DNA of 64,000 nucleotides. Origin: Ptiloglossa arizonensis. Taxonomy: Eukaryota; Arthropoda; Insecta; Hymenoptera; Colletidae. The notes under the pieces are model-generated. The model did no database searches, was not told where the DNA came from, and was given only the letters and a program-made list of their open reading frames with translations. Where the stretch lies: the NCBI RefSeq assembly GCF_051014685.1, contig NW_027478400.1:434001-498000 (forward strand), in the 5' to 3' direction. Numbering within the stretch: the stretch's first letter is position 1; the number at the start of each line of letters is the position of its first letter. Shown here piece after piece: positions 41,190 to 54,614 of this stretch. The position numbers and the translations under genes are program-made.

Positions 41190-44100
41190 GAGAAACCATC
41201 ATAATTTTCGCAATTCTGATGCTGGAAACGAATAACTGGAATGACCTAAGGGAAAAGTACTCACACCATTGTAATCGGTAGACTTTCTACTTTCAGATGC
41301 AACAGGAAATAATCGAGTTCGTCAATCCGTTCGCGAGATATGGGAGTCTGAAGTTAAGGAATGGTTAAGATCCATCAAAATTTTCGCAAGTCTGATAGTC
41401 GAAACCAATACCTGGAATGGCCTAGGGGAAAATTAGACACACCATTGTAATGGGGCGAGTTTCTACTTTCAGATGCAACAGGAATTTCTCTTGTTCGTCA
41501 ATCCGTTCGCGAGATTGGGAGTTTGAAGTTAAGGAATGGTTATGAGACCATCACAATTTTCGGAAGTCTGATACTCGAAACCAATAACTACTATGGCCTA
41601 GGGGAAAAATACACATACCTTTGTAATCGGGCCAGTTTCTACTTTCAGATGCAACAGGAATTTCACGAGTTCGTCAATCCGTTCGCGAGTTATGGGAGTT
41701 TGAAGTTAAGGAATGGTTGTGAGACCATCACAATTTTCGGAAGTCTGTTACTCGAAACCAATAACTACTATGGCCTAGGGCAAAAATACACGTACCTTTG
41801 TAATCGGGCGAGTTTCTACTTTCAGATGCAACAGGAATTTCTCGAGTTCGTCTATCCGTTCGCAAGATATGGAAGTTTGAAGTTAAGGAATGGTTGAGAA
41901 ACCATCAAAATTTTCGCAATTCTGATGCTAGAAACGAATAACTGGAATGACTTAGGGGAAAAGTACACACACCATTGTAATCGGGCAAGTATCTACTTTC
42001 AGAGGCGACAGGAACTTCTCGAGTTCGCCAATCCGTTCGCGAGGTATCGGAGTTTGAAGTTAAAGAATGGTTGAGAAACCATCAAAATTGTCGCAAGTCT
42101 GGTACTCGATACCAATAACTACAAAGCCTTAGGGGAAAAATACACATACCTTTGTAATCGGGCGAGTTTATACTTTCAGATGCAACAGGAATTCCTCGAG
42201 TTCGTCAATCCGTTCGCGAGATATGGAAGTTTGAAGTTAAGAGATGGTTGAGAAGCTATCAAAATTTTCGCAATTCTGATGCTATAAACGAGTAACTGGA
42301 ATGACCTAGGGAGAAAGTACACACACGATTGTAATCGGTCCACTTGATACTTTCAGAGGCGACAGGAACTTCTCGAGTTCGCCAATCCGTTCGCGAGATG
42401 TGGGAGTTTGAACTTAAGGAATGCTTGAGAAACCATCAAAATTGTCGCAAGTCTGATACTCGAAACCAATAACTAGAAAGGCTTAGGGGAAAAATACACA
42501 TACCTTTGCAATCGGGCGAGTTTCTACTTTCAGATGCAATAGGAATTTCTCGAGTTCGTCAATGCGTTCGCGAGATATGGGAGTTTGAAGTTACGGAGTG
42601 GTTGAGAAACCATCATAATTTTCGCAATTCTGATGCTGGAAACGAATAACTGGAATGACCTAAGGGAAAAGTACTCACACCATTGTAATCGGTAGACTTT
42701 CTACTTTCAGATGCAACAGGAATTTCTCTTGTTCGTCAATCCGTTCGCGAGATTGGGAGTTTGAAGTTAAGGAATGGTTGAGAAACCATCAAAATTTTCG
42801 CAAGTGTGATACTCGAAACCAATAACTGGAATTGCCTTGGGAAAAAGTACACACACCATTGTAATGGGGCGAGTTTCTACTTTCAGATGCAACAGGAAAT
42901 AATCGAGTTCATCAATCCGTTCGCGAGATATGGGAGTTTGAAGTTAAGGAATGCTTGAGAAACCATCAAAATATTCGGAAATCTGATACTCGAAACCAAT
43001 AACTACAAAGGCCTAGGAGAAAGACACACACACCTTTGTAATCGGGTGAGTTTCTACATTCAGATGCAACAGGAATTTCTCGCGTTCGTCAATCCGTTCG
43101 CGAGATATGGGAGTTTGAAATTAAGGAACGGTTGAGAAACCATCAGAATTGTCGCAAGTCTGATACTCGAAACCAATAACTACCATGGCCTAGGAAAATA
43201 ATGCACATACCTTTATAATCGGGCGAGATTCTACTTTCAGATGCAATAGGAATTTCTCGAGTTCGTCAATCCGTTCGCGAGATATGGGAGTTTGAAGTTA
43301 CGGAATGGTTGAGAAACCATCATAATTTTCGCAATTCTGATGCTGGAAACGAATAACTGGAATGACCTAAGGGAAAAGTATTCACACCATTGTAATCGGT
43401 AGACTTTCTACTTTCAGATGCAACAGGAAATAATCGAGTTCGTCAATCCGTTCGCGAGATATGGGAGTTTGAAGTTAAGGAATGGTTAAGATCCATCAAA
43501 ATTTTCGCAAGTCTGATACTCGAAACCAATACCTGGAATGTCCTAGGGGAAAATTACACACACCATTGTAATGGGGCGAGTTTCTACTTTCAGATGCAAC
43601 AGGAATTTCTCTTGTTCGTCAATCCGTTCGCGAGATTGGGAGTTTGAAGTTAAGGAATGGTTGAGAAACCATCAAAATTTTCGGAAGTCTGATACTCGAA
43701 ACCAATAACTACTATGGCCTAGGGGAAAAATACACATACCTTTGTAATCGGGCCAGTTTCTGCTTTCAGATGCAACAGGAATTTCACGAGTTCGTCAATC
43801 CGTTCGCGAGATATGGGAGTTTGAAGTTAAGGAATGGTTGTGAGACCATCACAATTTTCGGAAGTCTGTTACTCGAAACCAATAACTACTATGGCCTAGG
43901 GCAAAAATACACACACCTTTGTAATGGGGCGAGTTTCTACTTTCAGATGCAACAGGAATTTCTCGAGTTCGTCTATCCGTTCGCAAGATATGGGAGTTTG
44001 AAGTTAAGGAATGGTTGAGAAACCATCAAAATTTTCGCAATTCTGATGCTAGAAACGAATAACTGGAATGACCTAGGGGAAAAGTACACACACCATTGTA

Positions 44101-45060
44101 TTCGGGCAAGTATCTACTTTCAGAGGCGACAGGAATTTCACGAGTTCGCCTATCCGTTCGCGAGACATGGGAGTTTGAAGTTAAAGAATGGTTGAGAAAC
44201 CATCAAAATTGTCGCAAGTCTGGTACTCGATACCAATAACTACAAAGCCTTAGGGGAAAAATACACATACCTTTGTAATCGGGCGAGTTTATACTTTCAG
44301 ATGCAACAGGAATTCCTCGAGTTCGTCAATCCGTTCGCGAGATATGGAAGTTTGAAGTTAAGAGATGGTTGAGAAGCTATCAAAATTTTCGCAATTCTGA
44401 TGCTATAAACGAATAACTGGAATGACCTAGGGAGAAAGTACACACACGATTGTAATCGGTCCACTTGCTACTTTCAGAAGCAACAGGAAATAATCGAGTT
44501 CGTCAATCCGTTCGCGAGATATGGGAGTTTGAAGTTAAGGAATGCTTGAGAAACCATCAAAATTGTCGCAAGTCTGATACTCGAAACCAATAAATAGAAA
44601 GGCTTAGGGGAAAAATACACATACCTTTGCAATCGGGCGAGTTTCTACTTTCAGATGCAAGAGGAATTTCTCGAGTTCGTCAATCCGTTCGCGAGATATG
44701 GGAGTTTGAAGTTACGGAATGGTTGAGAAACCATCATAAATTGCGCAATTCTGATGCTGGAAACGAATAACTGGAATGACCTAAGGGAAAAGTACTCACA
44801 CCATTGTAATCGGTAGACTTTCTACTTTCAGATGCAACAGGAAATAATCGAGTTCGTCAATCCGTTCGCGAGATATGGGAGTTTGAAGTTAAGGAATGGT
44901 TAAGATCCATCAAAATTTTCGCAAGTCTGATACTCGAAACCAATACCTGGAATGGCCTAGGGGAAAATTACACACACCATTGTAATGGGGCGAGTTTCTA
45001 CTTTCAGATGCAACAGGAATTTCTCTTGTTCGTCAATCCGTTCGCGGGATTGGGAGTTTG
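41190..45060. repeat. 8-mer/4-mer higher-order block with the 'gatgctggaaac' subtype
   Basis: The marker 'catcataattttcgcaatt' and its 'gatgctggaaacgaataac' neighbour occur near 41201, 42615, 43322 and 44738, at spacings of 1414, 707 and 1416 bp (8, 4 and 8 monomers). A 2-bp deletion that turns 'gagatatgggag' into 'gagattgggag' travels with the block (near 41510, 42750 and 43630; 45045 carries 'gggattgggag'). A 'ggttgtgagacc' variant also recurs and removes the usual in-frame TGA of the monomer. Confidence 0.8.
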
Positions 45061-46844
45061 AAGTTAAGGAATGGTTGAGAAACCATCAAAATTTTCGCAA
45101 GTGTGATACTCGAAACCAATAACTGGAATGGCCTAGGGAAAAAGTACACACACCATTGTAATGGGGCGAGTTTCTACTTTCAGATACAACAGGAAATAAT
45201 CGAGTTCATCAATCCGTTCGCGAGATTTGGGAGTTTGAAGTTAAGGAATGGTTATGAGACCATCACAATTTTCGGAAGTCTGATACTCGAAACCAATAAC
45301 TACTATGGCCTAGGGGAAAAATACACATACCTTTGTAATCGGGCCAGTTTCTACTTTCAGATGCGACAGGAATTTCACGAGTTCGTCAATCCGTTCGCGA
45401 GTTATGGGAGTTTGAAGTTAAGGAATGGTTGTGAGACCACCACAATTTTCGGAAGTCTGTTACTCGAAACCAATAACTACTATGGCCTAGGGCAAAAATA
45501 CACGTACCTTTGTAATCGGGCGAGTTTCTACTTTCAGATGCAACAGGAATTTCTCGAGGTCGTCAATCGGTTCGCGAGATATGGGAGTTTGAAGTTAAGG
45601 AATGGTTGTGAGACCATCACAATTTTCGGAAGTGTGATACTCGAAACCAATAACTACAAAGCCCTAGAGGAAAAATACACATACCATTGTAATCGGGCGA
45701 GTTTATACTTTCAGATGCGACAGGAATTTCTCGAGCTCGTCAATCCGTTCGCGAGATATGGGGGTTTGAAGTTAAGGAATGGTTGAGAAACCATCAAAAT
45801 TTTCGCAATTCTGATACTCGAAACCAATAACTGGAACGGCCTAGGGGAAAAGTACACACACCATTGTAATGTGGCGAGTTTCTACTTTCAGATCCAACAG
45901 GAATTTCTCGAGTTCGTCAACCCGTTCGCGAGATATGGGAGTTTGAAGTTAAGGAATGGTTGAGAAACCATCAAAATTTTCGCAAGTGTGATACTCGAAA
46001 CCAATAACTGGAACGGCCTAGGGGAAAAGTACACACACCATTGTAATGTGGCGAGTTTCTACTTTCAGATCCAACAGGAATTTCTCGAGTTCGTCAATCC
46101 TTTCATGAGATATGGGAGTTCGAAGTTAAGGAATGCTTGAGAAACCATCAAAATTTTCGCAAGTCTGATACTCGAAACCAATAACTGGAACGCCTAGGGG
46201 AAAAGTACACACACCTCTGTAATCGGGCCAGTTTCTACTTTCAAGTGCAACAGGAATTTCCTGAGTTCGCAAATCCGTTCGCGAGACATGGGAGTTTGAA
46301 ATTAAGGAACGGTTGAGAAACTATCAAAATTGTCGCAAGTCTGATACTCGAAACCAATAACTAGAACGTCCTAGGGGAAAAGTACACACACCTTTGTAAT
46401 CGGGCCAATTTCTACTGTCAAGTGCAACAGGAATTTCCCGAGTTCGTCAATCAGTTCGCGAGATATGGGAGTTTGAAGTTAAGGAATGGTTGACAAACCA
46501 TCAAAATTTTCGCAAGTGTGATACTCGAAACCAATAACTGGAATGGCCTAGGGGAAAAATACACATACCTTTGTAATCGGGCGAGTTTCTACCCTCAGAT
46601 GCAACAGGAATTTCTCGAGTTCGTCAATCCATTCGCGAGATATGGGTGTTTGAATGTGAGGAATGGTTGAGAAACCATCAAAATTTTCGCAAGTCTGATA
46701 CTCGAAACCAATAACTACAATGGCCTAGGGGAAAAATACACACACCGTTATAATAGGACGAGTTTCTGCTTTCAGATGTAAGAGGAATTTCTCGAGTTCG
46801 TCAATCCGTTCGCGAAATATGGGAGTTTGGAGTTAAGGAATGAT

Positions 46845-49800
46845 TGAGAAACCATAAAAATTTTCGCAAGTCTGATACACGAAACCAATAACAACTATGG
46901 CCTAGGGCAAAAATACACACACCGTTGTAATAGGACGAGTTTCTACTTTCAGATGTAAGAGGAATTTCTCGAGTTCGTCAATCGGTTCGCGAAATATGGG
47001 AGTTTGAAGTTAAGGAATGGTTGAGAAACCATCAAAATTCTCGCAATTCAGTTGCTAGAAACGAATAACTGGAATGACCTAGGGGAAAGCTACACACACC
47101 ATTGAAATCGGTCGACTTTCTACTTTCAGCTGCAACAGGAAATACTCGAGTTCGTCAATCCGTTCGCGAGATATGGGAGTTTGAAGTTAAGGAATGCTTG
47201 AGTAACCATCAAAATTTTCGCAAGTCCGATACTCGAAACCAATAACTGGAATGGCCTAGGGGAAAAGTACACACACAATTGTAATGGGGCGAGTTTCAAA
47301 TTTCAGATGCAACAGGAAATAATCGAGTTCGTCAATCCGTTCGCGAAATATGGGAGTTTGGAGTTAAGGAATGGTTGAGAAACCATCAAAATTTTCGCAA
47401 GTGTGATACTCGAAACCAATAACTGGAATGGCCTAGGGGAAAAGTACACACACAATTGTAATGGGGCGAGTTTCTAATTTCAGATGCAACAGGAAATAAT
47501 CGAGTTCGTCAATCCGTTCGCGAGATATGGGAGTTTGAAGTTAAGGAATGATTGAGAAACCTCCAAAATTTTCGCAAGTGTGATACTGGAAACCAATAAC
47601 TGGAATGGCCTAGGTCAAAAATACATACCACTGTAATCGGGCGAGATTATGCTTTTAGATGCAACTGGAATTTCTCGAGTTGGTAATCCGTTCGCGAGAT
47701 ATGGGAGTTTGAAATTAAGGAATGGTTAAGAAACCATCAAAATTTTCGCAAGTCTGTTACTCGAAACCAATAACTACTATTGCCTAGGGCAAAAATACAC
47801 ATACCGTTGTAATCGGGCGAGTTTCTGCTTTTATATGCAACAGGAATTTCTCGAGTTCGTCAATCCGTTCATGAGATATGGGAGTTTGAAGTTAAGGAAT
47901 GCTTGAGAAACCACAAAATTTTCGCAAGTCTGATACACGAAACCAATAACTGGAATGGCCAAGGGGAGAAGTACACACACCATTGTAATGGGGCGAGTTT
48001 CTTCTTTCAGATGCAACCGGAATTTCTCGAGTTCGTCAATCAGTTCGCGAGATATGGGAGTTTGAAGTTAAGGAATGGTTGACAAACATTCAAAATTTTC
48101 GCAAGTGTGATACTCGAAACCAATAACTGGAATGGCCTAGGGGAAAAATACACATACCTTTGTAATCGGGCGAGTTTCTACCCTCAGATGCAACAGGAAT
48201 TTCTCGAGTTCGTCAATCCATTCGCGAGATATGGGTGTTTGAATGTGAGGAATGGTTGAGAAACCATCAAAATTTTCGCAAGTCTGATACTCGAAACCAA
48301 TAACTACAATGGCATAGGGGAAAAATACACATAGCGTTGTAATCGGGAGAGTTTCTATTTTCAGATGCAACAGAAATTTTTCGGATTCGTCAATCCGTTC
48401 GCGAAATATGGGTGTTTGAATGTGAGGAATGGTTGAGAAACCATAAAAATTTTCGCAAGTCTGATACACGAAACCAATAACAACTATGGCCTAGGGCAAA
48501 AATACACACACCGTTGTAATAGGACGAGTTTCTACTTTCAGATGTAAGAGGAATTTCTCGAGTTCGTCAATCCGTTCGCGAGATATGGGAGTTTGAAGTT
48601 AAGGAATGGTTGAGAAACCATCAAAATTTTCGCAATTCTGATGCTAGAAACGAATAACTGGAATGACCTAGGGGAAAAGTACTCACACCATTGAAATCGG
48701 TCGACTTTCTACTTTCAGATGCAACAGGAAATACTCGAGTTCGTCAATCCGTTCGCGAGATATGGGAGTTTGAAGTTAAGGAATAATTGAGAAACCATCA
48801 AAATTTTCGCAAGTCTGATACTCGAAACCAATAACTACAGAGGCCTAGGGGAAAAATACACATACCTTTGTAATCGGGCGAGTTTCTACTTTCAGACGCA
48901 ACAGGAATTTCTCAAGCACGTCAATCCGTTCGCGAGATATGGGAGTTTGAAGTTAAGGAATGGTTGAGAAACCATCAAAATTCTCGCAATTCAGTTGCTA
49001 GAAACGAATAACTGGAATGACCTAGGGGAAAAGTACACACACCATTGAAATCGGTCGACTTTCAACTTTCAGATGCAACAGGAAATACTCGAGTTCGTCA
49101 ATCCGTTCGCGAGATATGGGAGTTTGAAGTTAAGGAATGGTTGAGAAACCATAAAAATTTTCGCAAGTCTGATACACGAAACCAATAACAACTATGGCCT
49201 AGGGCAAAAATACACACACCGTTGTAATAGGACGAGTTTCTACTTTCAGATGTAAGAGGAATTTCTCGAGTTCGTCAATACGTTCGCGAAATATGGGAGT
49301 TTGAAGTTAAGGAATGGTTGAGAAACCATCAAAATTCTCGCAATTCAGTTGCTAGAAACGAATATCTGGAATGACCTAGGGGAAAAGTACTCACACCATT
49401 GAAATCGGTCGACTTTCTACTTTCAGATGCAACAGGAAATACTCGAGTTCGTCAATCCGTTCGCGAGATATGGGAGTTTGAAGTTATGGAATGGTTGAGT
49501 AACCATCAAAATTTTCGCAAGTCTGATACTCGAAACCAATAACTACAGAGGCCTGGGGAAAAATACACATACCTTTGTAATCGGGCGAGTTTCTACTTTC
49601 AGATGCAACAGGAATTTCTCGAGCACGTCAATCCGTTCGCGAGATATGGGAGTTTGAAGTTAAGGAATGGTTGAGAAACCATCAAAATTTTCGCAATTCT
49701 GATGCTAGAAACGAATAACTGGAATGACCTAGTGGAAAAGTACACACACCATTGTAATCGGACGACTTTCTACTTTCAGATGCAACAGGAAATAATCCAG

Positions 49801-52067
49801 TTCGTCAATCCGTTCGCGAGATATGGGAGTTTGAAGTTAAGGAATAATTGAGAAACCATCAAAATTTTCGCAAGTCTGATACTCGAAACCAATAACTACA
49901 GAGGCCTAGGGGAAAAATACACGTACCTTTGTAATCGGGCGAGTTTCTACCCTCAGATGCAACAGGAATTTCTCGAGTTCGTCAATCCATTCGCGAGATA
50001 TGGGTGTTTGAATGTGAGGAATGGTTGAGAAACCATAAAAATTTTCGCAAGTCTGATACACGAAACCAATAACAACTATGGCCTAGGGCAAAAATACACA
50101 CACCGTTGTAATAGGACGAGTTTCTACTTTCAGATGTAAGAGGGATTTCTCGAATTCGTCAACCCGTTCGCGAAATATGGGAGTTTGAAGTTAAGGAATG
50201 GTTGAGAAACCATCAAAATTCTCGCAATTCAGTTGCTAGAAACGAATAACTGGAATGACCTAGGGGAAAAGTACACACACCATTGAAATCGGTCGACTTT
50301 CTACTTTCAGATGCAACAGGAAATACTCGAGTTCGTCAATCCGTTCGCGAGATATGGGAGTTTGAAGTTAAGGAATGGTTGAGAAACCATCAAAATTTTC
50401 GCAATTCTGATGCTAGAAACGAATAACTGGAATGACCTAGTGGAAAAGTACACACACCATTGTAATCGGACGACTTTCTACATTCAGATGCAACAGGAAA
50501 TAATCCAGTTCGTCAATCCGTTCGCGAGATATGGGAGTTTGAAGTTAAGGAATAATTGAGAAACCATCACAATTTTCGCAAGTCTGATACTCGAAACCAA
50601 TAACTACAGAGGCCTAGGGGAAAAATACACATACCTTTGTAATCGGGCGAGTTTCTACTTTCAGATGCAACAGGAATTTCTCAAGCACGTCAATCCGTTC
50701 GCGAGATATGGGAGTTTGAAGTTAAGGAATGGTTGAGAAACCATCAAAATTTTCGCAATTCTGATGCTAGAAACGAATAACTGGAATGACCTAGGGGAAA
50801 AGTACTCACACCATTGAAATCGGTCGACTTTCTACTTTCAGATGCAACAGGAAATACTCGAGTTCGTCAATCCGTTCGCGAGATATGGGAGTTTGAAGTT
50901 AAGGAATAATTGAGAAACCATCAAAATTTTCGCAAGTCTGATACTCGAAACCAATAACTACAGAGGCCTAGGGGAAAAATACACATACCTTTGTAATCGG
51001 GCGAGTTTCTACTTTCAGACGCAACAGGAATTTCTCAAGCACGTCAATCCGTTCGCGAGATATGGGAGTTTGAAGTTAAGGAATGGTTGAGAAACCATCA
51101 AAATTCTCGCAATTCAGTTGCTAGAAACGAATAACTGGAATGACCTAGGGGAAAAGTACACACACCATTGAAATCGGTCGACTTTCTACTTTCAGATGCA
51201 ACAGGAAATACTCGAGTTCGTCAATCCGTTCGCGAGACATGGGAGTTTGAAGTTATGGAATGCTTGAGTATCCATCAAAATTTTCGCCAGTCTGATACTC
51301 GAAACCAATAACTGCAGAGGCCTAGGGGAAAAATACACATACCTTTGTAATCGGGCGAGTTTCTACTTTCAGACGCAACAGGAATTTCTCAAGCACGTCA
51401 ATCCGTTCGCGAGATATGGGAGTTTGAAGTTAAGGAATGGTTGAGAAACCATCAAAATTCTCGCAATTCAGTTGCTAGAAACGAATAACTGGAATGACCT
51501 AGGGGAAAAGTACACACACCATTGAAATCGGTCGACTTTCTACTTTCAGATGCAACAGGAAATACTCGAGTTCGTCAATCCGTTCGCGAGATATGGGAGT
51601 TTGAAGTTAAGGAATGGTTGAGAAACCATAAAAATTTTCGCAAGTCTGATACACGAAACCAATAACAACTATGGCCTAGGGCAAAAATACACACACCGTT
51701 GTAATAGGACGAGTTTCTACTTTCAGATGTAAGAGGAATTTCTCGAGTTCGTCAATACGTTCGCGAAATATGGGAGTTTGAAGTTAAGGAATGGTTGAGA
51801 AACCATCAAAATTCTCGCAATTCAGTTGCTAGAAACGAATATCTGGAATGACCTAGGGGAAAAGTACTCACACCATTGAAATCGGTCGACTTTCTACTTT
51901 CAGATGCAACAGGAAATACTCGAGTTCGTCAATCCGTTCGCGAGATATGGGAGTTTGAAGTTATGGAATGGTTGAGTAACCATCAAAATTTTCGCAAGTC
52001 TGATACTCGAAACCAATAACTACAGAGGCCTGGGGAAAAATACACATACCTTTGTAATCGGGCGAGT
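46845..52067. repeat. 9-, 4- and 5-mer spaced block with the 'gatgtaagagg' subtype
   Basis: A distinctive monomer ('accataaaaattttcgc', 'cgttgtaataggacgag', 'cagatgtaagagg') occurs at 46851, 48440, 49148, 50032 and 51625, at spacings of 1589, 708, 884 and 1593 bp. About 750 bp at 48838-49590 recurs at 51315-52067 (offset 2,477 bp, 14 monomers). Companion monomers carry 'tcggtcgactttc' and 'gaaatactcgag'. Confidence 0.82.
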
Positions 52068-53900
52068 TTCCACTTTCAGATGCAACAGGAATTTCTCGAG
52101 TTCATCATTCCGTTCGCGAGATATGGGTGTTTGAAGTTAAGGAATGGTTGAGAAACCATCAAAATTTTCGCATGTCTGATACTCGAAACCAATAACTACT
52201 ATGGCCTAGGGCAAAAATACACATACAGTTGTAATCGGGCGAGTTTCTGCTTTCAGATCCAACAGGAATTTCTCGAGTTCGCCAATACGTTCGCGAGATA
52301 TGGGAGTTTGTAGTTAAGGAATGGTTGAGACACCATCAAAATTTCGCAAGTCTGATACTGGAAACCAATAACTGGAATGGCCTAGAGGAAAAGTACACAC
52401 ACCATTGTAATCGGGCGAGTTTCTACTTTCAGTTGCAACAGGAATTTCTCGAGTTCGCCAATCCGTTCGCGAGGTATGGGAGTTTGAAGTTAAGGAATGG
52501 TTGAGAAACCATAAAAATTTTCGCAAGTCTGATACTCGAAACCAATAACTACTGTGGCCTAGGGCAAAATACACATACCATGGTAATCGGGCGAGTTTCT
52601 GCTTTCAGATGCAACAGGAATTTCTCGAGTTCGTCAATACTTTCGCGAGATATGGGAGTTTGAAGTTAAGGAATGGTTGAGAAACCATAAAAATTTTCGG
52701 AAGTCTGATACTCGAAACCAATAACTATAATACTACGGCCTAGGGGAAAAATACACATACGTTTGTAATCAGGCGAGTTTCTACTTTCAGATGCAACAGG
52801 AATATCTCCAGTTCGCCAATCCGTTCGTGAGATATTGGAGCTTGAAATTAAGGAATGGTTGAGAAACCATCAAAATTTTCGCAAGTCTGATACTCGAAAC
52901 CAATAACTGGAACGGCCTGGGGGAAAAGTACACACACCATTGTAATCGGGCAAGTTTCTGGTTTCAGATGCAATAGGAATTTCTCGAGTTCGTCAGTCCG
53001 TTCGCGAGATATGGGAGTTTGAATTAAGGAATGGTTGAGAAACCATCAAAATTTTCGCAAGTCTGATACTCGAAACCAATGACTACAAAGCGCTAGAGGA
53101 AAAATACACATACTTTTGTAATCGGGCGAGTTTATACTTTCAGCTACAACAGGAAATTCTCGGGTTCGTCAATCCGTTCGCGAGATATGGGATTTTGAAG
53201 TTAAGGAATGGTTGAGAAACCATCAAAATTTTCGCAAGTCTGATACTCGAAACCAATAACTGGAATGGCCTAGGGGAAAGGTACACACACCATTGTAATC
53301 GGGCGAGCTTCTAGTTTCAGATGCAACAGGAATTTCTCGATTTCCTCAGTCCGTTCGCGAGATATAGGAGTTTGAAGTGAAGGAATGGTTGAGAAACCAT
53401 CAAAATTTCGCAAGTCTGATACTCGAAACCAATAACTATAATGGCTTAGGGGAAAAATACACATACCATTGTAATCGGGCGAGTTTCAACTTTCAGATGC
53501 AACAGGAATTTCTGTAGTTCGTCAATCCGTTCGCGAGATATGGGAGTTCGAAGTTAAGGAATGGTTGAGAAACCATCAAAATTTTCGCAAGTCTGATACT
53601 CGAAACCAATAACTACTATGGCCTAGGGCGAAAATACACATACCGTTGTAATCGGGCGAGTTTCTACTTTCAGATGCAACAGGAATTTCTCGAGTTCGTC
53701 AAGCCGTTCGCGAGACATGGGAGTTTGAAGTTAAGGAATGGTTGAGAAACCATCAAAATTTTCGCACGTCTGATACTCGAAACCAATAACTATTACGGCT
53801 TAGGGGAAAACTACACATACCATTGTAATCGGGCGAGTTTCAACTTTCAGATGCAACAGGAATTTCTGAAGTTCGTCAATCCGTTCGCGAGATATGGGAG
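52068..53900. repeat. Edge of the satellite array (heterogeneous monomers)
   Basis: This is the last 1.8 kb before the array ends. Monomers remain recognisable but I found no long duplicate tract here. Private indels and substitutions are more frequent, for example the extra bases at 'aataactataatactacgg' near 52723 and one-base losses at 52343 and 53405. This is the pattern expected at an array edge, where homogenisation is weaker. The final monomer stops at 53900, right after 'gatatgggag'. Confidence 0.7.
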
Positions 53901-54614
53901 AATATTTATAATTTCTATTATAAATCATTTGATCTATAGTTAAATTTGACACTAATACTCTAAATACATATTTAATATATTTTTTAATCTCTTTAGCCTC
54001 CAGAAGAATTTTATTTATACTATTTACTATATATAATAATTTACACTGAATCGGAAGAAAATCTAATTATTTATTTATAATAATAATTTTTTTTTCACTT
54101 ATCTTAAAAATTGGGATGTACTCTTTATATGTTCGATTCATTTCTTTAATTTATTCATTAAATTGAATTAATCTATTATTTATAATAACTTTAATAAAAT
54201 TAATCCCTATAATTATTATGGAACTCGTATTAAAATTTAATAATGAAATTTATTTTATTTGCCTAATTAATGTAATTATTGCCCCTATCAGTTGCTTAAA
54301 TAAAAAATCAATCAAAATAATTATAGGATATTCATCTGTTATACAAACATCTATTATAGTTATTTTATTAATAATTAACAAAGATACATTTTTAACATAT
54401 TTCATTTTATTATCAATAATTTCTTCAAATTTAATTTTTATATTTAAAACAATAAAGATTAATTCTTCTTCCTAATTTAATATATTAATCTCTAATAAAA
54501 GAAAAATTATTTTATACTCAATAATTATTATGTACACAAATTTCCCACGTATAGCACTCGTTATACTGAAATGAATCGTCCTAGAAACATTAATAAATTC
54601 AAGAATAAAATTTA
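53901..54614 (+). repeat. Inverted repeat, left arm (mitochondrial nad2-derived)
   Basis: This 714-bp sequence is the reverse complement of 58478-59192 at roughly 95% identity (about 37 differences counted by hand). Its outer end coincides exactly with the end of the 177-bp satellite. Its inner end is where 'aaaattta' continues into different sequences in the two arms. Confidence 0.93.

Larger units (their letters stand above)
1..53900. repeat. 177-bp satellite DNA array (about 305 monomers)
   Basis: Head-to-tail tandem array with a 177-bp period. The same 'ttcgca' landmark recurs at 1, 178 and 355, and near the end at 53761. Small deletions bring the mean close to 176.8 bp. All monomers share one orientation. 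The best conserved part runs from the CTCGAG palindrome through GTTCGCGAGATATGGGA and the ATGGTTGAGAAACCAT dyad to the 'caaaattttcgc' tract. The most variable part is the roughly 65 bp around 'ccaataact...cctagggg' and the 'tacacac' stretch. No transposon, gene or foreign insertion interrupts the array. The array continues to the left of the window. Monomer length near a nucleosome repeat and the CENP-B-box-like motif suggest a (peri)centromeric satellite. That role is inference, because sequence alone does not show kinetochore function. Confidence 0.97.

Noticed and set aside
2298..53464. Dozens of 60-120-residue open frames in the 177-bp array on both strands
   Set aside because: They are the same two translations of the monomer repeated every 59 codons, opened or closed by single substitutions. 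No start context or family similarity.
1..53900. CRISPR-like repeat array
   Set aside because: There are no unique spacers between short repeats; units are contiguous 177-bp monomers in eukaryotic DNA.
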